The notes below the pieces were generated by a model. That model was not told the origin of the DNA and did no database searches. It saw nothing but the letters and a program-made list of their open reading frames with translations. Positions 34,314 to 61,366 of a stretch of DNA of 64,000 nt are shown one piece after another (the stretch's first letter is position 1; every line of letters starts with the position of its first letter). The translations under genes were made by a program, and so were the position numbers. The stretch covers positions 7,626,001 to 7,690,000 of the forward strand of contig NZ_CP085193.1 in NCBI RefSeq assembly GCF_024298965.1, read 5' to 3'. This DNA is from Streptomyces rapamycinicus NRRL 5491 (lineage in GTDB: Bacteria > Actinomycetota > Actinomycetes > Streptomycetales > Streptomycetaceae).

Positions 34314-37300
34314 ATGGTGAATAACGAGGACAAGCTCCGGGACTACCTCAAGCGGGCCACCGCCGATCTGCGTCAGGCCCGTCGGCAGCTCCGCGAGGTC
34401 GAGGAGCGGCATCAGGAGCCCATCGCGATCGTCGCGATGAGCTGCCGCTACCCGGGCGGTGTGCGCACCCCCGAGGAGCTGTGGCGGCTCGTCCTGGACG
34501 GCGAGGACGCGATTTCCGGCTTCCCCACGGACCGTGGCTGGGACGTCGAGTCGCTCTACGACGCCGACCCCGACCAGGCGGGCGCCAGCTATGTGAACGA
34601 GGGCGGGTTCCTCTACGACGCGGGCGGCTTCGACCCGGCGGTCTTCGGGATCTCGCCGCGCGAGGCCATGGCGATGGATCCGCAGCAGCGGCTGCTGCTG
34701 GAGAGCTCGTGGGAGGCGTTCGAGCGGGCCGGGATCGACCCGACCGGGCTGCGCGGCCACCGGACCGGTGTGTTCGCGGGCGTGATGTACCACGACTACA
34801 CCTCGCGGCTGGACTCCGTGCCCGAGGGCGTCGAGGGCTTCCTCGGCACCGGCAGCTCCGGCTCCATCGCGTCGGGCCGGGTGTCGTACACCTTCGGTCT
34901 GGAGGGCCCGGCGGTCACCGTCGACACGGCGTGCTCGTCGTCGCTGGTCACCCTGCACATGGCGGTGCAGGCGCTGCGCAACGGCGAGTGCTCGCTGGCG
35001 CTGGCGGGCGGTGTCACCGTGATGGCCACGCCCTCGACGTTCACCGAGTTCAGCCGGCAGCGCGGCCTCGCCGCCGACGGCCGCTGCAAGCCCTTCGCCG
35101 CCGCCGCGGACGGCACCGGCTGGGGCGAGGGCGTCGGCATGCTGCTGGTCGAGCGGCTGTCGGACGCGCGCCGGCACGGCCACCCGGTGCTGGCCATCGT
35201 GCGGGGCTCGGCCGTCAACCAGGACGGCGCGTCCAACGGTCTGACCGCGCCCAACGGCCCGTCCCAGCAGCGCGTCATCCACCAGGCGCTCACCAACGGC
35301 CGTCTCTCCGCCGCCGATGTGGACGCCGTCGAAGCACACGGCACGGGTACGACGCTGGGCGACCCGATCGAGGCGCAGGCGCTGCTCGCCACCTACGGCC
35401 AGGAGCACACCGAGGAGCAGCCGCTGCTGCTCGGCTCCATCAAGTCCAACATCGGGCACACCCAGGCCGCCGCCGGTGTCGCCGGAATCATCAAGATGGT
35501 CATGGCCATCCGCCATGGCGTGCTGCCCAAGACGCTGCACATCGACGAGCCCACCCCGCATGTGGACTGGTCGGCGGGTGCGGTGTCGCTGCTCGCCGAC
35601 ACCACCCCCTGGCCGGAGACCGGCCATCCGCGCCGCGCCGCCGTGTCCTCCTTCGGCTTCAGCGGCACCAACGCCCACACCATCCTGGAGCAGGCCCCCG
35701 CCGAAGAGGCCGAGGAGGCCGAGGAGGCCACCGGGGGACCGACGGCCCCGACGAAGCGGCTCGACGTCGTGCCGTGGACGGTGTCGGGCAAGAGCGCGGC
35801 GGGGCTGCGCGCCCAGGCCGAGCGGCTGCTGACCCACCTCGAGGCCGACCCGTCCCTGAACCCGGTGGACGTGGCTCTCTCGCTGGCCACCACCCGGGCC
35901 CAGCTCGACCACCGCGCCGTGGTGCGCGGCCACGACCGTGACGAACTGCTGGCCGGGCTCACCGTCCTGGCCGAGGGCGGCATGGCGGCGGGCGTCGCAC
36001 AGGGCTCCGTCGTCGGCGGCCGCACGGCGTTCGTCTTCCCCGGGCAGGGGTCGCAGTGGGCCGGTATGGCGGTGGGGCTGATGGACGCCTCGCCCGTCTT
36101 CGCGGCGCGGATCGAGGAGTGTGCGGCGGCGCTCGCGGAGTTCACCGACTGGTCGCTGGTCGATGTGTTGCGGGGTGCGGAGGGGGCGCCGTCGCTGGAG
36201 CGCGTGGACGTGGTCCAGCCGGTGCTGTTCGCGGTGATGGTGTCCCTCGCGGAGCTGTGGCGTTCGCTGGGCGTCGTCCCGGCGGCCGTGGTCGGCCACT
36301 CGCAGGGCGAGATCGCCGCCGCGTGTGTGGCGGGGATTCTGTCGCTGGAGGACGCGGCCCGTGTGGTGGCGCTGCGCAGTCAGGCGATCGGCCGGGTGCT
36401 GGCGGGCCGGGGCGGCATGGTCTCGGTGGCGCTCCCGGTGGCCGATGTACGGGCGCGGATCGCGCCGTGGGGCGAGGAGCGGATCTCGGTGGCGGCCGTC
36501 AACGGCCCCTCCTCGGCGGTGGTTTCGGGTGAGCCCGAGGCGCTGGACGAGCTGCTCGCGTCCTGCGAGGCCGATGAGGTGCGGGCGCGCCGGGTACCGG
36601 TGGACTACGCCTCGCACTCGGCGCAGGTCGAACTGCTCCGCGAGGAGTTGCTGGAGCTGCTGGCCCCCGTGGAGCCCAGGGCCGCCGAGGTGCCGTTCCT
36701 GTCGACGGTGACGGGGGAGTGGGCCGACGGTTCCGAGCTGGACGCCGAGTACTGGTTCACCAACCTCCGTCGCACCGTTGAGCTGGAGGGTGCGGTTCGT
36801 CGGCTGCTCGATGAGGGCTTCGGCGCGTTCATCGAGTCCAGCGCGCACCCCGTTCTGACGATGGGTGTGCAGGAGACCGCCGAGGACGCGGGCCGTGAGG
36901 CCGCCGCGATCGGCTCGCTGCGCCGTGACGAGGGCGGCCTGGACCGCTTCTGGGCCTCCGTCGGCGAGGCGTGGACGCGGGGCGTCACCGTGGACTGGGC
37001 CGGATTGTTCGACGGTACGGGCGCGGCCCGCGTCGAGCTGCCCACGTACGCCTTCCAGCACCAGCACTACTGGCTGGAGGCGGGCAGCCCCGCCGCTGCC
37101 GCCGCCATCGCCGCCGACCCCGTCGAGACCCGCTTCTGGGAGGCCGTCGAGCGCGAGGACTGGCAGACGCTCGCCGCCGAGCTGGACGTCGACGGCGACG
37201 AGCGGGTCAGCGCGCTGCTGCCCGCCCTGGCCTCGTGGCGCAAGCAGGCGCGTGAGCAGTCCACGGTGGACGGCTGGCGCTACCGCGTCACCTGGAAGCC

Positions 37301-40300
37301 GCTCGCCGACGGGCAGTCCGCGCGGCTGACCGGCACCTGGCTCGTCGTCGCCCCGGACACGGGAGACACAGAAGACGCCGAGGGCACCGGGGCCACCGGG
37401 AACACCTGGACCGACGCCGTGGCCGGTGTGCTCGCCGAACGCGGCGCCGACGTACGGCGGATCGCCGTGAACATCGACACCGACACCGACGGCCGCGACG
37501 AGCTGGCCGAGCGGCTGCGGGCCGCGCTCGCGGAGACCGACGGCATCCCGTTCACCGGAGTGCTGTCACTGCTGGCCCTCGACGGCAGTCCGCACCCCCG
37601 GCACCCCTCCGTCCCGGCCGGGGTGGCGGCGCAGCTCGCGCTGGTGCAGGCCCTCGGCGACGCGGGGATCGGCGCGCCGCTGTGGTCCGCCACCCGTGGC
37701 GCGGTCTCCGTCGGCCGCGCGGACCCGCTGGACTCCCCCGAGCAGGCGCTGGTCTGGGGCCTGGGCCGGGTGGCCGCGCTGGAGCACGGCGAGCGCTGGG
37801 GCGGTCTGGTCGACCTGCCCGGGGCGCCCGACGAGCGGGCGCTGGCCCGGCTGGTGACCGTGCTCGCCGGGGCCGAGGAGGAGGACCAGGTCGCGATCCG
37901 CGCCACCGGGCGGCTCGTACGCCGTCTGGTGCGCGCCCCGCTGGCCGCCACGCCCGCCGTACGGGCCTGGAAGCCCACCGGCACCACCCTGGTCACCGGC
38001 GGTACGGGGGCGCTGGGCGCCCATGTGGCGCGCTGGCTGGCCGGCAACGGGGCCGAGCACCTGGTGCTCACCAGCCGCCGTGGTCTGGACGCCCCGGGCG
38101 CGGCGGATCTGCGGTCCGAACTGACCGAGCTCGGCGCCAAGGTGACCGTCGCCGCATGCGATGTGGCCGAACGCGCCCAGGTCGAGGCGCTGCTCGCGGA
38201 CATCCCCGCCGAACACCCGCTGACCGCCGTCGTCCACACGGCCGCCGTGCTGGACGACGGGGTGATCGAGGGCCTGACCCCGGACCAGGTGGACCGGGTG
38301 CTGAAGGTCAAGGTGGACGCCACCCGCCATCTGCACGAGCTCACCCGGGATCTGGACCTGTCCGCGTTCGTGCTGTTCTCCTCCTTCGCGGCCACCTTCG
38401 GCGCGCCGGGCCAGGGCAACTACGCGCCGGGCAACGCCTTCCTCGACGCCTTCGCCGAGCACCGCCGCGCCCAGGGCCTGCCCGCCACCTCGCTGGCCTG
38501 GGGCCCGTGGGGCGAGGGCGGAATGGCCGAGGGCGGCGTGGGTGACCGGATGCGCCGTCACGGCGTCATCGAGATGGCGCCGCGCGCCGCCGTCACCGCG
38601 CTCCAGCACGCGCTGGACCGCGACGAGTCGGTGCTCACCGTCGTCGACATGGAGTGGAAGCGCTTCGTCCTCGCCTTCACCTCCGGCCGCTCCCGTCCGC
38701 TGCTGCACGACCTGCCCGAGGCGCGGGACGTCATCCAGGACATGGCCGGGGACGCCGAGGCGGACGGCGCGGGCGCGGTCGCGCTGGCCCAGCAGCTGGC
38801 CGGGGTGGCGGAGGCCGAGCAGGAGCGGCTGGTGCTGGAGCTGGTGCGCACCGCCGTCGCGGCCGTCCTGGGCTACGCGGGCGCCGACGACGTCGAGGCG
38901 GGCCGGGCCTTCAAGGAGCTGGGCTTCGACTCGCTGACCGCCGTCGAGCTGCGCAACCGGCTCAGCGCCGCCAGCGGGCTGAAGCTGCCCCCGACCCTGA
39001 TCTTCGACTACCCCACCCCGACCGTGCTCGCGCGCCATCTGCGCACCGAGATCGCGGGCGGGCAGCGGGCCGCCGTGGCCGCGCTGCCGACGGCGGCGGC
39101 GCTCGCCGACGACGAGCCGATCGCCATCGTCTCCATGAGCTGCCGCTTCCCGGGCGGGGTGCGCACCCCCGAGGAGCTGTGGCAGCTGCTCGCCTCCGGG
39201 GGCGACGCGCTGTCGGAGTTCCCGGGCGACCGCGGCTGGGACATCGAGTCGCTGTACAACCCGGACCCGGACGCGCAGGGCACCAGCTACACCCGCGAGG
39301 GCGGATTCCTCACCGGGGCCGCCGACTTCGACCCCACCTTCTTCGGGATCTCGCCGCGTGAGGCCATGGCGATGGACCCGCAGCAGCGGCTGCTGCTGGA
39401 GACGTCCTGGGAGGCGTTCGAGCGCGCGGGCATCGACCCGGCCGCGCTGCACGGCAGCCCGTCCGGTGTCTTCGTCGGCACCAACGGCTCCGACTACTCC
39501 ATCGTCATGCGCAACAACACCGAGGGCTACGAGGGCCACCTCGCCACCGGCAGCGCCGCGAGCGTCGTCTCCGGCCGCCTCTCGTACACCTTCGGCCTGG
39601 AGGGCCCGGCGGTCACCGTGGACACCGCGTGCTCGGCGTCGCTGGTGGCGCTGCACCTGGCCGTCCAGTCGCTGCGCCAGGGCGAGTGCTCGATCGCGCT
39701 CGCGGGCGGGGTGACCGTGATGGCCACCCCGGGCACCTTCATCGAGTTCAGCCGTCAGCGCGGACTGTCCTCCGACGGCCGCAGCAAGGCGTTCTCCTCG
39801 GACGCGGACGGCTTCAGCCCGGCCGAGGGCGTGGGCATGCTGCTGGTCGAGCGGCTGTCGGACGCGAAGAAGAACGGCCACCCGGTGCTGGCCGTCGTGC
39901 GTGGCTCGGCGATCAACCAGGACGGCGCGTCCAACGGTCTGACCGCGCCCAACGGTCCGTCCCAGCAGCGCGTCATCCGGCAGGCCCTCGCCAACGCGCG
40001 GCTGTCTCCTGCCGAGGTGGACGTCGTCGAAGCACACGGCACCGGTACGACACTGGGCGACCCGATCGAGGCCCAGGCGCTGCTCGCCACCTACGGTCAG
40101 GAGCGGCCCGACGGGCAGCCCCTGCTGCTCGGCTCCATCAAGTCCAACATCGGCCACGCCCAGGCGGCCGCAGGTGTCGCGGGTGTGATGAAGCTCGTGC
40201 TCGCGCTGCGCCACGGCGTGCTGCCTGAGTCGCTGCACATCGTCGAGCCCACCCCGCATGTGGACTGGTCGGCGGGCGGGGTCGAGCTGCTGACCGGGGC

Positions 40301-43300
40301 GCGGGAGTGGCCCGAGACCGGCCGCCCGCGCCGGGCCGCCGTATCCTCGTTCGGCTTCAGCGGCACCAACGCGCACGCCATCATCGAGCAGGCCCCCGCG
40401 GCGGAGCCGGATGAGGCCGAGCCGGTGACCCGGCGGCCCGGCGCGCTGCCGTGGACGGTGTCCGGCAAGAGCGAGGCGGCGCTGCGCGCCCAGGCCGCCA
40501 AGCTGCTGGCCCACCTCGACGCGGACCCGGCCCCGCGCCCGCTGGACATCGGCCACTCGCTGGCCACCACCCGCGCCGCCTTCGACCGGCGCGCGGTGCT
40601 GGTGGGCACGGACCGGGACGATTTCGTCCGGGGTTTGGACGCCCTCGCTAGGGGGCAGGTCCTGCCGAACCTGGTGCAGGGGGCCTCAATCGGGGGCAAG
40701 GCCGCATTCGTGTTCCCAGGACAGGGGTCACAATGGGTAGGCATGGCCGTGGAGCTGTTGGATGCTGCACCGGTGTTCGCTGCCCGTATTGATGAGTGTG
40801 CCGCCGCGCTCGCAGAGTTCACCGACTGGTCGTTGGTGGATGTGCTGCGCGAGGTGGAGGGCGCACCGTCACTGGAGCGGGTGGACGTTGTTCAGCCGGT
40901 GTTGTTCTCCGTGATGGTTTCGCTCGCGGAGCTGTGGCGTTCGCTGGGTGTACGGCCGTCGGCCGTGGTCGGCCACTCGCAGGGTGAGATCGCCGCCGCG
41001 TGTGTGGCGGGGATTCTGTCGCTGGAGGACGCGGCCCGTGTGGTGGCGCTGCGCAGTCAGGCGATCGGCCGGGTGCTGGCGGGCCGGGGCGGCATGGTCT
41101 CGGTGGCGCTTCCGGTGGCGGACGTACGGGCGCGGATCGCGCCGTGGGGCGAGGAGCGGATCTCGGTGGCGGCCGTCAACGGCCCCTCGTCGGTGGTCGT
41201 CTCCGGTGAGCCGGAGGCCCTCGATGAGCTGCTCGCGTCCTGCGAGGCCGATGAGGTGCGGGCGCGCCGGGTGCCGGTGGACTACGCCTCGCACTCCGCG
41301 CAGGTCGAACTGCTCCGCGATGAGCTGCTGGAGCTGCTGGCCCCCGTGGAGCCCAGGGCGGCCGAGGTGCCGTTCCTCTCCACCGTGACGGGGGAGTGGG
41401 TCGAGGGTTCCGAGCTGGACGCGGAGTACTGGTTCACCAACCTGCGGCGCACGGTTGAGCTGGAGGGTGCGGTCCGGCGGCTGCTGGACGAGGGCTTCGG
41501 GGTGTTCATCGAGTCCAGCGCCCACCCGGTGCTGACGATGGGTGTGCAGGAGACCGCCGAGGACGCGGGCCGGGAGGCCGCCGCGATCGGGTCGCTGCGC
41601 CGTGACGAGGGTGGTCTGGACCGCTTCCACATCTCGCTGGGCGAGGCGTGGACGCGTGGCGTGGCCGTGGACTGGGACGCGGTGTACGAGGGGACGGGCG
41701 CGGGCCGCGTCGAGCTGCCCACGTACGCCTTCCAGCACCAGAGCTACTGGCCGCGGGCGGCCGACACCCCGGCCGACGAGTCGGGCGCGCCGTCCGACGC
41801 CGTGGACGCCCGCTTCTGGGAGGCCGTCGAGCGCGAGGACCTGGAGTCGCTGGCCGGTACCCTCGCGTTCGAGGACGACGGTGAGCGGTCCTCGCTCGGC
41901 GCCGTCCTGCCCGCCCTGGCGTCCTGGCGCAGGCAGGCCCGCGAGCAGTCCACGGTGGACGGCTGGCGCTACCGCGTGACCTGGACCTCCCTGACCGAGG
42001 CACAGGCCCCGCGGCTGTCCGGCACCTGGCTGCTGGCCGTGCCCGAGTCCGCCGCCATCGACGACTGGACGCTCGGCGCGGTCCGGATGCTCACCGAACG
42101 CGGCGCCGAGGTGCGGCAGATCACCCCGACCGCCGTGGAGTCGGACCGCGCGTCGCTGACCCGCCTGGTGCGCGAGGAGCTGGCCGACGCCGGGGCCGTC
42201 TCGGGTGTGCTGTCGCTGCTCGCCTTCGACGCGGGCACCGCGCCCGGCACCGACGGTGTCAGCGCCGGGCTGGTCGGTTCCGCCGTGCTGATCCAGGCCC
42301 TCGGCGACGCCGGGGTGGACGCGCCGCTGTGGTGCGCCACCCGGGGCGCGGTCGCCGTCGGCGGTGCGGACCAGGTGGAATCGCCCGAGCAGGCGCTCGT
42401 CTGGGGCCTCGGCCGGACCGCCGCCCTGGAGTACCCGGAGCGCTGGGGCGGTCTGGTGGACCTGCCCGGCGCGCCCGACGAGCGGGCGCTGGCCCGGCTC
42501 GCCGGGGTGCTCGCCGGGACCGACGGCGAGGACCAGCTCGCGGTGCGCGCGGCCGGGGTGTTCGCCCGCAGGCTCGCCCACGCCCCGCTGGCCGGCGCGC
42601 CCGCCGTACGGTCGTGGAAGCCGTCCGGTACGACGCTGGTCACCGGCGGTACGGGTGCGCTGGGCGCCCATGTGGCGCGCTGGCTGGCCGCAGGCGGGGC
42701 CGAGCACCTGGTGCTCACCAGCCGCCGTGGCCTGGAGGCCCCGGGCGCGGCCGAACTGCGGGACGAGCTGACCGAGCTGGGCACCGAGGTCACGATCGCC
42801 GCGTGCGACGTGGCCGACCGCAAGGCCGTCGAGGCGCTGCTCGCCGCCGTCCCGGCCGACCGGCCGCTCACGGCGGTCATGCACGCCGCGGGCGTCCTGG
42901 ACGACGGTGTCCTGGACGCGCTCACCCCGGAGCGGTTCGCCACCGTCCTCGGCCCCAAGGCCGACGCGGCGCGCCATCTGGACGAGCTGACCCGCGATCT
43001 CGACCTGTCCGCGTTCGTGCTGTTCTCCGGTATCGCGGGCACCCTCGGCGACGCAGGGCAGGGCAACTACGCGGCGGCCAACGCCTATCTCGACGCGCTG
43101 GCCGAGCGGCGCCGCGCGGCGGGCCTGCTCGCCACCTCGGTGGCCTGGGGCCGCTGGGGCGAGACGGGGCTGGCCGCCGACGGCGCCATCGGCGAGCGGC
43201 TGGACCGGGGCGGCGTCCCGGCGATGGCCCCGCATGCCGCGATCACGGCGCTGCAGCGGGCCCTGGACCACGCGGACACGGTCGTGGCCGTCGCCGACAT

Positions 43301-43976
43301 CCAGTGGGACCGCTTCGCCCACGGCTACACGGCGGTCCGCCCCAGCCCGCTCATCGGCGAGCTGCCCGAGGTCAAGCGGCTGCGGGAGACCGGCGGCCCG
43401 GCCGGTGAGCCCGGCGCGGCCTCCGACGGGTCCCCGGCGGACGCGCTGCGCAAGCGGCTGGCCGGGATCTCCCGGGCCGAGCAGTCCCTGGTCGTCCTGG
43501 AGGTCGTGCGTACCAACGCGGCCGCCGCGCTCGGCCACGCCTCGACCGACGAGGTCGGCGCCGGGCGGGCGTTCAAGGAGCTGGGCTTCGACTCGCTCAT
43601 CGCGCTGGAACTGCGCAACCGGCTGACCGCCGCCACCGGGCAGAAGCTGCCCGCCACGCTGGTCTTCGACTACCCGACCCCCGCGGCGCTCGCCGAGTTC
43701 CTGTGCGGCCGGATCGTGGGCGACGGCGGTACGGCCGCGGCGCCCGGGCTCGCGGAGCTCGACGCGCTGGAGTCCGCGCTGTCCGTCCTCGACCCCGACA
43801 GCGAGGCGCGGGACGACATCGCGGCCCGGCTGCGGGACCTCGCGGCGAAGTGGGCGGAGCCCCGTACGGCCGATGCCGAGGCGGCCGACGGCGACAGCGG
43901 CACCGTGACGGAGAAGTTGCAGGAGGCGACGCCCGACGAGGTCTTCGCCTTCATCGACAAGGAACTCGGAATCTAA
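34314..43976 (+). CDS. Modular type I polyketide synthase, two methylmalonyl modules (2x KS-AT-KR-ACP)
   Basis: A 3220-residue bimodular PKS. The ATG at 34314 lies 8 bases after AAGGAG (34300-34305), the best ribosome site in the window, and starts an N-terminal docking helix ([14 protein letters not shown]). Modules m8 (residues 35-1580) and m9 (1599-3134) lack DH and ER. Both AT have GHSQGE and YASH instead of GHSIGE and HAFH, which is the established signature for methylmalonyl-CoA. Between AT and KR each module has a helical stretch ([10 protein letters not shown]... LPALASW) resembling the dimerisation element of DH-less modules. The m8 KR is complete with LDD and both prolines of B2-type KRs. 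The m9 KR has FSGIAG where FSSxAG is expected, so its catalytic serine is missing. The protein ends in a docking tail ([13 protein letters not shown]). Predicted role: two propionate extensions after the polyene-forming modules. Confidence 0.97.
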   Translation: MVNNEDKLRDYLKRATADLRQARRQLREVEERHQEPIAIVAMSCRYPGGVRTPEELWRLVLDGEDAISGFPTDRGWDVESLYDADPDQAGASYVNEGGFLYDAGGFDPAVFGISPREAMAMDPQQRLLLESSWEAFERAGIDPTGLRGHRTGVFAGVMYHDYTSRLDSVPEGVEGFLGTGSSGSIASGRVSYTFGLEGPAVTVDTACSSSLVTLHMAVQALRNGECSLALAGGVTVMATPSTFTEFSRQRGLAADGRCKPFAAAADGTGWGEGVGMLLVERLSDARRHGHPVLAIVRGSAVNQDGASNGLTAPNGPSQQRVIHQALTNGRLSAADVDAVEAHGTGTTLGDPIEAQALLATYGQEHTEEQPLLLGSIKSNIGHTQAAAGVAGIIKMVMAIRHGVLPKTLHIDEPTPHVDWSAGAVSLLADTTPWPETGHPRRAAVSSFGFSGTNAHTILEQAPAEEAEEAEEATGGPTAPTKRLDVVPWTVSGKSAAGLRAQAERLLTHLEADPSLNPVDVALSLATTRAQLDHRAVVRGHDRDELLAGLTVLAEGGMAAGVAQGSVVGGRTAFVFPGQGSQWAGMAVGLMDASPVFAARIEECAAALAEFTDWSLVDVLRGAEGAPSLERVDVVQPVLFAVMVSLAELWRSLGVVPAAVVGHSQGEIAAACVAGILSLEDAARVVALRSQAIGRVLAGRGGMVSVALPVADVRARIAPWGEERISVAAVNGPSSAVVSGEPEALDELLASCEADEVRARRVPVDYASHSAQVELLREELLELLAPVEPRAAEVPFLSTVTGEWADGSELDAEYWFTNLRRTVELEGAVRRLLDEGFGAFIESSAHPVLTMGVQETAEDAGREAAAIGSLRRDEGGLDRFWASVGEAWTRGVTVDWAGLFDGTGAARVELPTYAFQHQHYWLEAGSPAAAAAIAADPVETRFWEAVEREDWQTLAAELDVDGDERVSALLPALASWRKQAREQSTVDGWRYRVTWKPLADGQSARLTGTWLVVAPDTGDTEDAEGTGATGNTWTDAVAGVLAERGADVRRIAVNIDTDTDGRDELAERLRAALAETDGIPFTGVLSLLALDGSPHPRHPSVPAGVAAQLALVQALGDAGIGAPLWSATRGAVSVGRADPLDSPEQALVWGLGRVAALEHGERWGGLVDLPGAPDERALARLVTVLAGAEEEDQVAIRATGRLVRRLVRAPLAATPAVRAWKPTGTTLVTGGTGALGAHVARWLAGNGAEHLVLTSRRGLDAPGAADLRSELTELGAKVTVAACDVAERAQVEALLADIPAEHPLTAVVHTAAVLDDGVIEGLTPDQVDRVLKVKVDATRHLHELTRDLDLSAFVLFSSFAATFGAPGQGNYAPGNAFLDAFAEHRRAQGLPATSLAWGPWGEGGMAEGGVGDRMRRHGVIEMAPRAAVTALQHALDRDESVLTVVDMEWKRFVLAFTSGRSRPLLHDLPEARDVIQDMAGDAEADGAGAVALAQQLAGVAEAEQERLVLELVRTAVAAVLGYAGADDVEAGRAFKELGFDSLTAVELRNRLSAASGLKLPPTLIFDYPTPTVLARHLRTEIAGGQRAAVAALPTAAALADDEPIAIVSMSCRFPGGVRTPEELWQLLASGGDALSEFPGDRGWDIESLYNPDPDAQGTSYTREGGFLTGAADFDPTFFGISPREAMAMDPQQRLLLETSWEAFERAGIDPAALHGSPSGVFVGTNGSDYSIVMRNNTEGYEGHLATGSAASVVSGRLSYTFGLEGPAVTVDTACSASLVALHLAVQSLRQGECSIALAGGVTVMATPGTFIEFSRQRGLSSDGRSKAFSSDADGFSPAEGVGMLLVERLSDAKKNGHPVLAVVRGSAINQDGASNGLTAPNGPSQQRVIRQALANARLSPAEVDVVEAHGTGTTLGDPIEAQALLATYGQERPDGQPLLLGSIKSNIGHAQAAAGVAGVMKLVLALRHGVLPESLHIVEPTPHVDWSAGGVELLTGAREWPETGRPRRAAVSSFGFSGTNAHAIIEQAPAAEPDEAEPVTRRPGALPWTVSGKSEAALRAQAAKLLAHLDADPAPRPLDIGHSLATTRAAFDRRAVLVGTDRDDFVRGLDALARGQVLPNLVQGASIGGKAAFVFPGQGSQWVGMAVELLDAAPVFAARIDECAAALAEFTDWSLVDVLREVEGAPSLERVDVVQPVLFSVMVSLAELWRSLGVRPSAVVGHSQGEIAAACVAGILSLEDAARVVALRSQAIGRVLAGRGGMVSVALPVADVRARIAPWGEERISVAAVNGPSSVVVSGEPEALDELLASCEADEVRARRVPVDYASHSAQVELLRDELLELLAPVEPRAAEVPFLSTVTGEWVEGSELDAEYWFTNLRRTVELEGAVRRLLDEGFGVFIESSAHPVLTMGVQETAEDAGREAAAIGSLRRDEGGLDRFHISLGEAWTRGVAVDWDAVYEGTGAGRVELPTYAFQHQSYWPRAADTPADESGAPSDAVDARFWEAVEREDLESLAGTLAFEDDGERSSLGAVLPALASWRRQAREQSTVDGWRYRVTWTSLTEAQAPRLSGTWLLAVPESAAIDDWTLGAVRMLTERGAEVRQITPTAVESDRASLTRLVREELADAGAVSGVLSLLAFDAGTAPGTDGVSAGLVGSAVLIQALGDAGVDAPLWCATRGAVAVGGADQVESPEQALVWGLGRTAALEYPERWGGLVDLPGAPDERALARLAGVLAGTDGEDQLAVRAAGVFARRLAHAPLAGAPAVRSWKPSGTTLVTGGTGALGAHVARWLAAGGAEHLVLTSRRGLEAPGAAELRDELTELGTEVTIAACDVADRKAVEALLAAVPADRPLTAVMHAAGVLDDGVLDALTPERFATVLGPKADAARHLDELTRDLDLSAFVLFSGIAGTLGDAGQGNYAAANAYLDALAERRRAAGLLATSVAWGRWGETGLAADGAIGERLDRGGVPAMAPHAAITALQRALDHADTVVAVADIQWDRFAHGYTAVRPSPLIGELPEVKRLRETGGPAGEPGAASDGSPADALRKRLAGISRAEQSLVVLEVVRTNAAAALGHASTDEVGAGRAFKELGFDSLIALELRNRLTAATGQKLPATLVFDYPTPAALAEFLCGRIVGDGGTAAAPGLAELDALESALSVLDPDSEARDDIAARLRDLAAKWAEPRTADAEAADGDSGTVTEKLQEATPDEVFAFIDKELGI
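34416..39055 (+). other. PKS module m8: KS-AT-KR-ACP, methylmalonyl, B2-type KR
   Basis: KS 34416-~35690 (Cys 34932), AT 36018-~37075 (GHSQG serine 36300, YASH 36606-36617, so methylmalonyl-CoA), dimerisation-element-like helices ~37125-37265, KR Rossmann part from 37980, ACP serine 38931. The KR has LDD, FSSFAA, and proline both five residues before and two residues after the catalytic Tyr ([12 protein letters not shown]), the published B2 pattern, which predicts an epimerised methyl with a B-type hydroxyl. No DH or ER is present. Confidence 0.94.
36321..36960 (+). repeat. Near-identical methylmalonyl AT block (m8 copy; partner 40998-41637)
   Basis: About 640 bases of the AT core match m9 at an offset of 4677 bases with few changes. 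Confidence 0.83.
39108..43715 (+). other. PKS module m9: KS-AT-KR-ACP, methylmalonyl, KR lacking catalytic Ser
   Basis: KS 39108-~40390 (DTACSASL, Cys 39630), AT 40695-~41750 (GHSQG, YASH 41283-41294), dimerisation-element-like helices ~41810-41950, KR Rossmann part from 42627 (GGTGALGA), ACP serine 43593. The KR has LDD, the Lys of GPKADAA and the Tyr codon 43068. The residue 13 before Tyr, normally the catalytic Ser, is Gly (codon 43029-43031, FSGIAG). The module may therefore leave a ketone; reduced but real activity cannot be excluded. Confidence 0.92.
40998..41637 (+). repeat. Near-identical methylmalonyl AT block (m9 copy; partner 36321-36960)
   Basis: Partner of the m8 AT block. The sequence just before it (about 40640-40930) uses less GC-rich codons than its surroundings (TTGTTC, GTTGTT, TCAATC), suggesting a junction. 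Confidence 0.83.
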
Positions 43977-44032
43977 GGATCGTTGGGTCCGAGGGCGCAA
44001 GGTTTGTGACGAGAAGCATGGGTGAGACTCCA
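43977..44032 (+). promoter_or_regulatory. Intergenic gap with weak ribosome binding site
   Basis: A 56-base gap. GGTGAG (44021-44026) lies 6 bases before ATG 44033. An upstream in-frame ATG at 44018 has a GAGAAG tract only one base away, a poor spacing, so 44033 is preferred. Confidence 0.5.
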
Positions 44033-61288
<17,256 letters not shown>

Positions 61289-61366
61289 AGTGACCGTAGC
61301 CGTGAAGTGCCGTAGCCGGCGTGAAGTGACAAGGCCTTCCGGATTCCTCGAGAGGGAAACGCACGT
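61289..61366 (+). promoter_or_regulatory. Intergenic gap with imperfect direct repeat and ribosome binding site
   Basis: A 78-base gap, the longest between the genes. It contains an imperfect tandem repeat, CCGTAGCCGTGAAGTG (61294-61309) followed by CCGTAGCCGGCGTGAAGTG (61310-61328). An AGAGGGA purine tract near 61351-61357 lies about 9 bases before ATG 61367. Confidence 0.55.

Noticed and set aside
43703..44032. Upstream extension of gene 4 overlapping the end of gene 3
   Set aside because: The extra ~110 residues are the out-of-frame reading of the gene 3 docking tail and have no docking or KS homology; ATG 44033 matches the N-termini of the sister genes.
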